From assembly GCF_008801835.1 (NCBI RefSeq), contig NZ_VZOW01000001.1, forward strand, positions 248,001-312,000: DNA of 64,000 nt, given 5' to 3'. The stretch comes from Cupriavidus pauculus (GTDB lineage Bacteria; Pseudomonadota; Gammaproteobacteria; Burkholderiales; Burkholderiaceae). The notes beneath the pieces are model-generated. The model searched no databases, was not told where the DNA came from, and saw only the letters and a program-made list of their open reading frames with translations. Of the stretch, positions 8,928 to 17,059 are shown piece after piece (the first letter of the stretch is position 1; each line of letters begins with the position of its first letter). Both the position numbers and the translations under genes were made by a program.

Positions 8928-10475
8928 ATGGTCGCCATCTCCTCCGTGGGCTCGCAGAGCCTCGCCCTGACGCAGTCCGGCAGCCCGGCCGCGGCCGCCG
9001 CCGCCGCCTCCAATGGCGCGCCCGCTGCGGCACAGCCCACTGCGTCCACTACCGTCACGCTCGGCCAGTCGGCCGCGTCGCCCACCTATTCGATCACGCC
9101 GGTGACGCCAACACCGGTATGGGAGCATGCGTCCAACGACCTGATCTCGATGCGGATGGCCGGCAATATGTCGGGCTCGACGTTATCGGCGCGCTTCGGC
9201 GGACTTGGCGCGGCGCTGCTCGATCAGGTGAAGGCCGACGGCGCGAGTTTTTCGCAGTCGATCATGCAGCTGGCGCCGGGCCAATCGGCCGATGCCGTGT
9301 CGTCGGCGGACCTGCACGCGCCGGCCGCCAACGAAATCGCGCTGACCGTCACCACGCGCAGCGGTGCGACCGTCAATATCAAGCTGGGCAGCAACGGCGA
9401 CCGCCTGAGCGTGCAGATGTCGGTCAAGGACGGCCAACTGACCGATGCGGAGCGCGATGCGCTGGGCAAGCTTTCCGAATCGTTCCAGAAATCGATTGAT
9501 GGCCTGACGCAGACGCCGCCCCGGCTGGACTTGAACGGCCTGACGCAATACGACGCCACGGCGCTGTCGTCGGTGCGGCTGCAGGCCAACCTGTCGCTGG
9601 GCAACAATCAGACGCAGACGCTTGACTTCCAGGCCGACGACAAACATCGCTCGGTCACCGCGGCGGGCCCGGCCGGCACCGTCGACCTCAGCGTCGACAT
9701 GACCAAGGCGGTCACCTTCGGCACGCCGGCACAGCAAGCCAAGGCGGTCAGCAAGTATCTGCAGCAGTTTGACGACGCCAAAACGCGCGGGCAGGGCGAT
9801 GCGTCGTTGATGTCGATGTTCAAGGACGCGTTCAGCGCCTTGCACAGCCAGTACAACACCACCACGACGCAGCAGTCGCGCTTCACGCTCAGTAATGGCG
9901 ACCGCGGCTTGCTGACGGGTCTGGCGGATTTTTCGGCGTCGGTCACGCAGACGCCACAATCGGTCAATCCGAAGCGATCCGACGAAGTGGATGCGTTTGC
10001 GTATCAGGTTTCGCAAACGACCCAACTGCAGGGACGCGGCCAGGCCGACCGCGGCGTGACGCAGACCCAGCAGTCCAGTCTGGACGCCAGCTACCATCGC
10101 GCGCTGACGCCCGATATTCCGCTCAATCTGACCGAAAGCAAGTATTCGCAGAATTATTACTATGAGCAGATTCACGACAAGGCCAGCAGCCAGACCGAAT
10201 TTGCCTATCGCAAGGGCCAGTTGGTGAAGGCCACGGTTACGCAAACCGCCGAGCAGTCGCAGCAGACGCAGAAATACGTGATGGGTCAGCTGGAACAGGA
10301 TTACACGACGCCCACGTCGAAATCCCGCACCATCGATATTCTCGCCATGGTCAAGGCCGCCGAGCGCAACAGCCAAACCGGGCTGCGGGACAAAGGCGAA
10401 GAACGCGACCGCATCATGGCCAGCATGAACGACAAGATCTTCCTGGAGCCCAACGCGGCGCGGATTCTGGGCTGA
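8928..10475 (+). CDS. hypothetical protein, 515 aa, unrecognised family
   Basis: I do not recognise this protein. It has an alanine-rich low-complexity N-terminus (residues about 20-50), no obvious signal peptide or membrane helix, and a long Gln/Thr/Ser-rich body. Features that stand out are NEIALTVTTRSGATVNIKLG followed by NGDRLSVQMSVKDGQLTDAE, which look like a repeated beta-strand region, and a Gln-rich stretch near the C-terminus (VTQTAEQSQQTQKYVMGQ). Codon use matches its neighbours and antisense frames are weaker, so I take it as real. The ATG at 8928 was preferred to upstream TTG and GTG codons. A strong terminator follows at 10535, so it is a monocistronic unit. Confidence 0.7.
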   Translation: MVAISSVGSQSLALTQSGSPAAAAAAASNGAPAAAQPTASTTVTLGQSAASPTYSITPVTPTPVWEHASNDLISMRMAGNMSGSTLSARFGGLGAALLDQVKADGASFSQSIMQLAPGQSADAVSSADLHAPAANEIALTVTTRSGATVNIKLGSNGDRLSVQMSVKDGQLTDAERDALGKLSESFQKSIDGLTQTPPRLDLNGLTQYDATALSSVRLQANLSLGNNQTQTLDFQADDKHRSVTAAGPAGTVDLSVDMTKAVTFGTPAQQAKAVSKYLQQFDDAKTRGQGDASLMSMFKDAFSALHSQYNTTTTQQSRFTLSNGDRGLLTGLADFSASVTQTPQSVNPKRSDEVDAFAYQVSQTTQLQGRGQADRGVTQTQQSSLDASYHRALTPDIPLNLTESKYSQNYYYEQIHDKASSQTEFAYRKGQLVKATVTQTAEQSQQTQKYVMGQLEQDYTTPTSKSRTIDILAMVKAAERNSQTGLRDKGEERDRIMASMNDKIFLEPNAARILG

Positions 10476-10534
10476 TCGCGCGGCGCTCCGGTGTGCGGCC
10501 GGGGCCGACCGAGCAAAGGACGCTTAGGACGCCA

Positions 10535-10562
10535 AGGACGCCACTGGCGTCCTTTTTCTTTT
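10535..10562 (+). terminator. intrinsic terminator after the 515-aa gene
   Basis: An 8-bp perfect stem, AGGACGCC and GGCGTCCT with an ACT loop, is followed by a T-rich run (TTTTCTTTT). It lies 60 bp after the stop at 10475. Confidence 0.85.
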
Positions 10563-10686
10563 GTCGAGAGCGATCACGGCTGCAGTAAGCTTTGGCGTGC
10601 GGCGTCGCCTGCCATGGCGATGCGCGGCGCGCGGCGTCATCGCTCGCGGTCATGCCAGGCTCCATTCCATCCGAGGAGAACATGCA

Positions 10687-11085
10687 GTGAAGAAGAACGA
10701 CACGCAGGAAGGTCCTTCGGCATCGCAACTGATCGACGAGAAAATCGCCGCGATGACCGACTGGCGCGGCGCGATGCTCGGGCGTCTGCGCGCCATCGTC
10801 AAAGCGGCCGATCCGGAGGTCATCGAGGAATTGAAATGGCGCGGCGTGCCAACGTGGTCTGACAACGGCATCCTCTGTACCGGTGAAACCTACAAGACCG
10901 CTGTGAAAATGACCTTTGCGAAGGGTGCGTCGTTGCCCGATACGGCCGGATTGTTCAATGCCAGCCTGGAAGGCAACACACGGCGGGCGATCGATTTCCA
11001 CGAAGGCGACAAGATCGACGAAAAAGCGCTGCGGACGCTGATCCAGGCCGCCGTGGCCCTGAACCGCTCGAAGACCAAGACCTGA
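10687..11085 (+). CDS. DUF1801 domain-containing protein
   Basis: This is a 132-residue protein. The DUF1801/YdhG-like pattern is seen in LGRLRAIVKAADPEVIEELKW, then GVPTWSDNGILCTGE and VKMTFAKGASLPD, ending EKALRTLIQAAVALN. The fold is small alpha-beta and the function is unknown, so no reaction should be assigned. The start is GTG at 10687, with GAGGAGAA 7 bp upstream. The nearby ATG at 10682 is followed at once by an in-frame stop. It lies between a terminator and the carotenoid oxygenase gene and is probably transcribed alone. Confidence 0.85.
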   Translation: MKKNDTQEGPSASQLIDEKIAAMTDWRGAMLGRLRAIVKAADPEVIEELKWRGVPTWSDNGILCTGETYKTAVKMTFAKGASLPDTAGLFNASLEGNTRRAIDFHEGDKIDEKALRTLIQAAVALNRSKTKT

Positions 11086-11224
11086 CGCCGCCACCGGGCG
11101 CTCGCCAGAAAACCAGGCTGTCCTGCAACGCGCAGTGACAGCCTTTTTCATGGGCGCCCGGCGTTCGATTCAAACGTTTCTTGACAAAACTCAGCCTACC
11201 ACCTTGAATACGTCGAACTATACG

Positions 11225-12688
11225 ATGTTCAAATTGATGGGAGGCAAAGTGGATCCAGTACAGCAAGCGCCCCAGAGCATCTGGGAACAGGGCAACTACG
11301 CGCCGGTCATGCAGGAGATCGACGCCGGCGGGCTGGCGGTGCAGGGCACGCTGCCGCCCGGGCTGAGCGGGACGTTGTTCCGGATCGGCCCCAATCCGCG
11401 GTTTCCGTCGGCGGCCACGCACTGGTTTGGCGGCGACGGCATGATCCACGCGATTTCGCTGACCCACGGCGCGGCGGCGTATCGCAACCGCTGGGTGCGC
11501 ACGCCCAAATGGCGCGACGAGGACCGCGCCGGGCGTCCACTGTTCCGGACCTTCGCGGGGAAAGTCTCCGATGCGCCCGACTGGGCCGGTGACGACCGCG
11601 GCGTGGCCAACACCCATATCGTGTGGCACGCCGGGCAACTGCTGGCGCTCGAGGAAGCGCACTGGCCGACCGGCATCATGCCGCGCACGCTCGAAACGCT
11701 CGGTTATGCGCAGTACGGCGGGGAGCCAGGCGCGGCACCAGGCGGGGCAGACTCGGCCAGACAGCGCGGCCCGTTCACCGCGCATCCGAAGATCGATCCC
11801 CACACCGGCGAGATGTTCTTTTTCGGCTATAACGCCGACGGCCCGTTCACGCCCGCCATCACAGTCGGCACGATCGCGCCGGACGGGCGGATCACGCGCC
11901 AGATCAGGTTCGATGCGCCGTACTGCAGCATGGTCCACGATTTCATGATGACCGAGCGCCATCTGCTGATTCCGATCCTGCCGCTGACCGGCAGCCGCCA
12001 GCGCGCCGAGCAGAAGCTGCCGGCCTATGCGTTCGAGGGCGGCCGTTCGTCGATGATCGGCGTGCTGGACCGCGACGGGCCGTCCGCTACGGTGCGTTGG
12101 TACGAGGGTCCCGCCTGCTATGTGTTTCACACCATGAACGCGTGGCAGTCTGGCAATTCGCTGCTGGCCGACGTGATGGTGTACGAGGAACCGCCGCTGT
12201 TTCCGCGCCCGGACGGATCTCCGGGCGACCCGGCGCGCCAGCAGGCCTACCTTGCGCGCTGGACCTTCGACCTGACGCCCGGCAGCGGCACGTTCACGCA
12301 ACAGCGTCTGTGCGATGTGGCCGGTGAGTTTCCGCGCATCGACGACCGGTATGCGGGCCGCAAGTATCGCCATGGCTGGTTTGCCGCGTCGCGCCCCGGC
12401 GAGTCTGATCTCAGCGGCATCGTGCATGTCGATGTCTCGACCGGCGCATCGCGCGCGTTCTGGTTGCCGCCCGGCGATGTCACGTCTGAACCGGTGTTTG
12501 CCGCGCGCGGCGATGCCGAAGGCGACGGCTGGATCCTGGCAGTGGTGTGGCGCGCCGCATCGAATACCAGCGAATTGCTGGTGCTCGATGCCGGCGATAT
12601 CGCGGCCGGCCCGGTCGCTACCGTGGCATTGCCCCAGCGCGTGCCGTTCGGTTTCCACGGCAACTGGGTTGCAGGAGATTGCGCATGA
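11225..12688 (+). CDS. carotenoid oxygenase family protein (RPE65/CCD superfamily)
   Basis: This is a non-haem Fe(II) dioxygenase of about 487 residues. Family signs are the early segment LSGTLFRIGPNPRF and HWFGGDGMIHAISL, and the four spaced iron-ligand His candidates, in THIVWHAGQLLALEE or HPKIDPHTGEMFFFGY, MVHDFMMTERH, YVFHTMNAW and the C-terminal VPFGFHGNW. It would cleave a double bond of a carotenoid, stilbene or lignostilbene-type substrate. The choice of substrate is not visible. The start is uncertain: the ATG at 11225 was taken, but a GTG at 11249 has GGGAGG just upstream. It overlaps the next gene by 4 bp, suggesting a two-gene operon. Confidence 0.87.
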   Translation: MFKLMGGKVDPVQQAPQSIWEQGNYAPVMQEIDAGGLAVQGTLPPGLSGTLFRIGPNPRFPSAATHWFGGDGMIHAISLTHGAAAYRNRWVRTPKWRDEDRAGRPLFRTFAGKVSDAPDWAGDDRGVANTHIVWHAGQLLALEEAHWPTGIMPRTLETLGYAQYGGEPGAAPGGADSARQRGPFTAHPKIDPHTGEMFFFGYNADGPFTPAITVGTIAPDGRITRQIRFDAPYCSMVHDFMMTERHLLIPILPLTGSRQRAEQKLPAYAFEGGRSSMIGVLDRDGPSATVRWYEGPACYVFHTMNAWQSGNSLLADVMVYEEPPLFPRPDGSPGDPARQQAYLARWTFDLTPGSGTFTQQRLCDVAGEFPRIDDRYAGRKYRHGWFAASRPGESDLSGIVHVDVSTGASRAFWLPPGDVTSEPVFAARGDAEGDGWILAVVWRAASNTSELLVLDAGDIAAGPVATVALPQRVPFGFHGNWVAGDCA

Positions 12689-13302
12689 GCCGATTGCTGC
12701 GTGTAGCCAAGCCGCTGGTGCTCGATACGTTGGGCGTGCTGGTATTTGCGGTGCTGATGGCGCTGCATGTCAACGTTGCCATCGCCACCGCCGCGGGGCT
12801 GGCGATAGCGCTCGCGGTAGTGGCGCGCGAACGGCTCCAGGGCCGGCGCGTCGCGGTGTTGCAATGGATCAGCCTGGCGTCGGTGGTGGTGTCTTCCATC
12901 GCCACGTGGCTGACGTCCGATGCGCGCTTCGTGATGGCCAAGCCCAGCGTGCTGTTCCTGGTCATCGGCATCGTCATGTTGCGCAAGGGGTGGATGAATC
13001 GCTATGTGCCGGCCGAAGTGGCACCGCGGGTGGCGCGCGAGATGACGCTCTTCGGCTACGCGTGGGCCGCGCTGATGCTGGTGTCGGCCGCGTTGAACCT
13101 TGTGGTGGCGGTCTGGCACACGGCTTCCTGGCCGACGTTTATCGCAATCTATCCGGCGGCATCCAAGGCGGCGCTGTTCTGCGTGCAATACGCGGTGGTG
13201 AAGGCCGCGCTGCGCAGGCGCGCGCCCGCCGCGGCCGCGGGCGAATCGTCGCTGCAGCCCGGGCCCGGCGGCGAATCGGCCGATAGCCAAATCGCGATGT
13301 AA
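12685..13302 (+). CDS. small polytopic inner-membrane protein, septation-protein-A (YciB)-like
   Basis: This is a 205-residue, strongly hydrophobic protein with about five membrane helices (for example PLVLDTLGVLVFAVLMALHV near the start) and a basic, alanine-rich tail. The pattern, including FVMAKPSVLFLVIGIVMLRKGWMNRY, resembles the intracellular septation protein A/YciB family, whose members sit in the inner membrane and affect envelope synthesis. GGAGA precedes the ATG, which overlaps the stop of the carotenoid oxygenase gene, so the two are co-translated. Whether it works with that enzyme is unknown. A TetR gene follows within 31 bp. Confidence 0.75.
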   Translation: MSRLLRVAKPLVLDTLGVLVFAVLMALHVNVAIATAAGLAIALAVVARERLQGRRVAVLQWISLASVVVSSIATWLTSDARFVMAKPSVLFLVIGIVMLRKGWMNRYVPAEVAPRVAREMTLFGYAWAALMLVSAALNLVVAVWHTASWPTFIAIYPAASKAALFCVQYAVVKAALRRRAPAAAAGESSLQPGPGGESADSQIAM

Positions 13303-13333
13303 GATGGAAGCCCCCTGTTCCTGCGTATCCGGT

Positions 13334-14095
13334 ATGACCCGAGAATCCCGCGCTTCTGCCTCGGCCGCCGCCAGCGGCACGCATCGGCCGCCCAACGCAA
13401 CCACCGGCGGCGCCATCAAGCCGCAGGGACAGTGGCATCACGGCGACCTGCGCGCATCGCTGATTGCCTGGGGCCTGCATCTGCTGGATACCGAAGGCAT
13501 CGGCGCGATGAGCCTGCGCGCCGCGGCCAAGCTCGCCGGGGTATCGCCCGGCGCGCCTTCGCACCATTTCCAGGATCGCAACGGACTGCTGGCCGCCATC
13601 GCCGCACAGGCGTTTCGTGAACTCAAGGATTTCAAGAGCGAAAAGGCTGCCAGCCTGCCCAATAGCACTCCGGCTGACCGCCTGCGCGGATTGCTGGTCG
13701 GTTACGCGGAATTCGCCCACACCTATCCGGCGCGCTTTCACCTGATGTTCGGCCCGTCGATCGAACGTCGCGACGAGTACCCTGAACTGGCACAGGCCGC
13801 CGGCAACTCGTTTTCGCGCGTGCGCGAAGCGGTAACCGCCTGCCTCGATGGCCAACCTCCCGTGCACCTTTCCGAGGACAAACTGGCCTTCGCGGTGTGG
13901 ATCGCCGCCCACGGACTGGCCACGCTGACGGCCAGCAACGCGCGCGTGTCCAGCATTTCGCCCGAGCCGATGGACGTCGGCCAAATGGCCGCCGTGGTGT
14001 CTGAATTCTGCCTGCGCGGATTGCGCGCATGCGCACCGGCCGCGGCCGACGCGAGCGCGGCACGCCTCGATTCCGAGGCGGCCGGCAAGCCGTAG
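13334..14095 (+). CDS. TetR/AcrR family transcriptional regulator
   Basis: This protein has about 253 residues. After a disordered N-terminal stretch of about 35 residues it has a helix-turn-helix domain (LRAAAKLAGVSPGAPSHHFQ, then NGLLAAIAAQAFREL), typical of TetR. The C-terminal ligand domain has HTYPARFHLMFGP, like the WHG-type (TetR_C_33) group. It probably represses the carotenoid oxygenase/membrane protein genes just upstream or the CqsA gene downstream, but no operator could be assigned. The start may instead be the ATG at 13304, two bases after the preceding stop. Confidence 0.87.
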   Translation: MTRESRASASAAASGTHRPPNATTGGAIKPQGQWHHGDLRASLIAWGLHLLDTEGIGAMSLRAAAKLAGVSPGAPSHHFQDRNGLLAAIAAQAFRELKDFKSEKAASLPNSTPADRLRGLLVGYAEFAHTYPARFHLMFGPSIERRDEYPELAQAAGNSFSRVREAVTACLDGQPPVHLSEDKLAFAVWIAAHGLATLTASNARVSSISPEPMDVGQMAAVVSEFCLRGLRACAPAAADASAARLDSEAAGKP

Positions 14096-14416
14096 TCACC
14101 GGGCGCCGCGCGCCTTGCGCCGGCAATTGGCCCCGTCGCCGGGCCACCGCCGCCGCCCCTTTTCCGTGCCTTTGTCCGCCCAGCCACCTGGGGGAATGTG
14201 CGGGACATACCTTTGAGGCAAGATGCACGCTGCAACGGTGATATTGCACATGTCTTGCCGGGCGTTGTTGTGATTTGACGACGTTTCGGACCCGCATCGG
14301 TCGATTCCGCACCGCAGGGAGCAGGGGAGCACAGTGCAATTCCCCGGTAGGCCTCAAGCTTTCGTCAAAGCGATTCCCTATTTCAACCCCCGCAGTTCCG
14401 ACCTGGAAAACCATCG
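14096..14416 (+). promoter_or_regulatory. 321-bp leader before the autoinducer synthase, with a dyad at 14217-14259
   Basis: No gene is visible in this interval. It holds a dyad, GGCAAGA at 14217-14223 and TCTTGCC at 14253-14259, with TGCA near the inner end of each arm. Spacing between arms is 29 bp. This is a candidate operator or cruciform for control of the quorum-sensing synthase, as many autoinducer synthase genes carry operators here. No convincing -35/-10 pair was settled on. Confidence 0.45.
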
Positions 14417-15676
14417 ATGCCGTTATCCGCACATCAGTCACACCTGGCCATTTCTATCAGTCCCGGCAGATCCGCGCCGCTGCCGGAATGGATCGCAAAA
14501 CGGATGGACGCCCACTTCATCGACCGGATGGAGAAACTGTGGGGCGGCGACCACCTGCTGCACGGGCGCACGCCGGGGCCGGACGCGCTGCATCTGAGCA
14601 GCAACGACTATCTATGCCTGCTGGGCGAGCGATCGCTGGTGCAGGCGCAAGCGCGCGCGCTGCTGGAAGAGTCGCCGGAGTTGCTGATGTCGTCGGTGTT
14701 CCGCCATGGCGACACGCCGCAGCAACGCGTCGAACGCAAGCTGGCGGCACTGATGCAGGCCGAGGACGGCCTGATCGCCCAGTCCGGCTGGGCCGCCAAC
14801 GTTGGGCTGGTGCAATGTATTGCGGGGCCCGGCGTGCCGGTCTATATCGACATGAACGGCCATGCGTCGCTATGGGAAGGGATCACCGCCGCCGGTGCGC
14901 AGGCCGTACCGGTGCGCCATAACGATTTTGCACACGCGTTGCGCCAGATCGAGCGGATCGGACCCGGTGTGATCATGGTGGATTCGGTCTACAGCACCAC
15001 GGGCAGCCTGGCGCCGTTGGAAGAATATGTCCGCGTGGCCGAGCGCACGGGCTGCGTGCTGGTGGTCGACGAGTCGCACTCGCTTGGCACGCACGGGCCG
15101 CGCGGAGGCGGGCTGGTGGCGGAACTGGGGCTTTCGGAGCGCGTTCACTTCCGTACGGCGTCGCTTGCCAAGGCGTTCGGCGGCCGGGCCGGCTTTGTCA
15201 CCTGTTCGTCCGCTTTCAAGGATTTTTTTGCCGTCGAGGCGCGGCCGGCGATCTTCAGCTCCGGCCTGTTGCGCCATGAGATTGCCTGGTTCGAGGCGGC
15301 CGCCGATTTCATCGCCGCAGCCGACGATCGTCGCGCCAAGCTGCACGAGATCACGAAAACCACGCGGGCGGCGATCACCGCGCTGGGCTACAACATCAGC
15401 GACGGTTCGGAGCAGATCATCGGCCTGGAGGCGGGAACGGAGCCCCAGGTGATGGTGCTGCGCGACGCCCTGCAGCGGCGCGGCATCTTCGGCGCGGTGT
15501 TCTGTTCGCCCGCTACCCCCAAGAATAGGGCATTGATGCGCCTTACGCTGCATGCGAAACTCACTGCCTTTGAAATAGACCGCCTGGTCTCGGTACTTGC
15601 GGAAATCCGCGACGAGGTGAGGCTCGAAGAATGGTCCTCGACGCGCCGCGCGCGACGCGGTGTCTCGCCCCAATAG
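14417..15676 (+). CDS. cqsA: alpha-hydroxyketone autoinducer synthase, CqsA/LqsA-like (PLP-dependent)
   Basis: This is a 419-residue fold-type I PLP enzyme of the alpha-oxoamine synthase group. Visible motifs are LHLSSNDYLCLLG, SGWAANVGLVQC, VYIDMNGHASLWEG, VDSVYSTTGSLAPLEE, VVDESHSLGTHGP (Asp that contacts the PLP ring) and RTASLAKAFGGRAGFV (Lys for the Schiff base). HASLWEG and the ending fit CqsA/LqsA rather than glycine C-acetyltransferase or AONS. Such enzymes join an acyl-CoA to an amino acid-derived unit to make alpha-hydroxyketone signals (CAI-1, LAI-1). The following sensor kinase supports this. The ATG lacks a strong ribosome binding site. Confidence 0.87.
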   Translation: MPLSAHQSHLAISISPGRSAPLPEWIAKRMDAHFIDRMEKLWGGDHLLHGRTPGPDALHLSSNDYLCLLGERSLVQAQARALLEESPELLMSSVFRHGDTPQQRVERKLAALMQAEDGLIAQSGWAANVGLVQCIAGPGVPVYIDMNGHASLWEGITAAGAQAVPVRHNDFAHALRQIERIGPGVIMVDSVYSTTGSLAPLEEYVRVAERTGCVLVVDESHSLGTHGPRGGGLVAELGLSERVHFRTASLAKAFGGRAGFVTCSSAFKDFFAVEARPAIFSSGLLRHEIAWFEAAADFIAAADDRRAKLHEITKTTRAAITALGYNISDGSEQIIGLEAGTEPQVMVLRDALQRRGIFGAVFCSPATPKNRALMRLTLHAKLTAFEIDRLVSVLAEIRDEVRLEEWSSTRRARRGVSPQ

Positions 15677-15713
15677 GCGATGCACGGCACCTTTGCAGGA
15701 GACAGAGCCGGAG

Positions 15714-17024
15714 ATGGAAGCAACGCAAGAGCAAGCCAGACGCCCGTCCGCGGTGGCCAGACTGGCCCGGGACGCAAGGCGCGCGATGTTCGAGAAGGCG
15801 TCGCGCACCACGCTGCTCGACGAAGAGAGCGTCGTGCGGCTGCGCCGCATCCAGATGGTCGGCGCGCTGGGCGTGATCGGACATCCGCTGTACTTCGTCA
15901 TCTGGTCCTACGTATTTCCGCAGCCGTATGAAAACATCTGGCTGAGGCTAATCTGCACGGCGCTGTTCGTTCCCTTGCTGTTTGCATCGGCACTGTCGCA
16001 CAAGCGCTGGCTGCCCGCGTACGCATTGTTTGCGATCACGATCGGCATGCCTTTCGCATTCATCTTCTTTTACCTGGAAAACCACGCGTCGCTGGTGTGG
16101 GCCGAATCGGTAATCATTGCCGTGGTGGTGCTCTATCACTTCAGTTCGGTGTTTGCGACGATCGCGCTGCTGGCCGGCGCGGCAGGGGCCTTTGCGATAT
16201 TCGTGGTGGCGGGGCATTCGGTGGCCGGCATCCCGTGGCAACCGCTGCTGCTGCAGATCCCGATCATCGCGTTTGTGATCGCGGTGCTGGTGGTGATCAA
16301 GCTCGACCGCCAACTGCTGATGGAGGAAAAACGGCGCGGCATGGCGGTAGCGCTGGCCACCGTTGCGCACGAACTGCGCACGCCGCTGACCAGCCTGACG
16401 ATGACCGCCAACGGGCTCAGGAACGCGCTGCCGGCAGCGCTGGATCCGCAGGCGGCGCAACGCGCCGGCCTGCTGCAGGCAGTGGCCCGGCTGCAGGCCG
16501 ATCTCGCGCACGTCAACAGCAGCCTGGAATTGCTGGTGGCCAATTCAAAAGATCCGAAGGCGGCCCGCCAGGAGGTGTTCGAACTGGGCCAGTCGATTCG
16601 CCGCGCCATCGAGCGCTTTCCGTTCGACGTCCCGCATCAGGACATCGTCAGTATCGAGATTGCCGAGCCCATGCCGGTGATGGGCAATGCGCAACTGTTC
16701 GAACTGGTGATCACCAACCTGACCAAGAACGCACTGGAAGCCATCAAGCGGGCTGGCAAGGGCGCGATCCGCATCCGCTGCGAGAGCCGGCAAGGCAACG
16801 TCCATGTGCTGTTCCGCGATACGGCCACCGGCGTGCCCCCGCATGTGCTGGCACGCATGTTCCAGCCGTTCTTCTCGTATCCTGCGCATCGCGGCACCGG
16901 CATCGGCCTGGCCTTCTGCCGCGACGTGCTGCGCAGCTGGGGCGCGTCGATTTCCTGCCGTTCGGTCGAACACGAATACACCGAATTCGATCTGCAGTTT
17001 CCGCAGCCGCGCGTAACGGCATAA
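15714..17024 (+). CDS. CqsS/LqsS-like membrane sensor histidine kinase
   Basis: This is a 436-residue kinase. The N-terminal half has about six membrane helices starting VGALGVIGHPLYFVIWSYVF, as in the CAI-1/LAI-1 sensors. The kinase core follows: H box TVAHELRTPLTSLTM, N box ELVITNLTKNALEAIKR, a G1-like segment LFRDTATGVPP, and the F/G2 region FFSYPAHRGTGIGLAFCRDV. There is no receiver domain, unlike Vibrio CqsS and like LqsS. It lies 37 bp after the synthase gene, so the two are one operon. The ATG at 15714 has AGGAGA 11 bp upstream. The usual LqsR-type partner is absent nearby, so its phosphate acceptor must be elsewhere. Confidence 0.85.
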   Translation: MEATQEQARRPSAVARLARDARRAMFEKASRTTLLDEESVVRLRRIQMVGALGVIGHPLYFVIWSYVFPQPYENIWLRLICTALFVPLLFASALSHKRWLPAYALFAITIGMPFAFIFFYLENHASLVWAESVIIAVVVLYHFSSVFATIALLAGAAGAFAIFVVAGHSVAGIPWQPLLLQIPIIAFVIAVLVVIKLDRQLLMEEKRRGMAVALATVAHELRTPLTSLTMTANGLRNALPAALDPQAAQRAGLLQAVARLQADLAHVNSSLELLVANSKDPKAARQEVFELGQSIRRAIERFPFDVPHQDIVSIEIAEPMPVMGNAQLFELVITNLTKNALEAIKRAGKGAIRIRCESRQGNVHVLFRDTATGVPPHVLARMFQPFFSYPAHRGTGIGLAFCRDVLRSWGASISCRSVEHEYTEFDLQFPQPRVTA

Positions 17025-17059
17025 CGGTGTGACGGCGTGACGCGCGCCGCGGGCGCGGT

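Noticed and set aside
9183-10376. Long minus-strand frame inside the 515-aa gene
   Set aside because: Leu/Arg/Gly-rich and without a plausible start or ribosome site. The plus frame has better composition and ends at a terminator.
10955-12658. Minus-strand frame of 567 codons opposite the carotenoid oxygenase
   Set aside because: The plus strand has a full family protein with the iron-binding His residues. This frame is its high-GC shadow.
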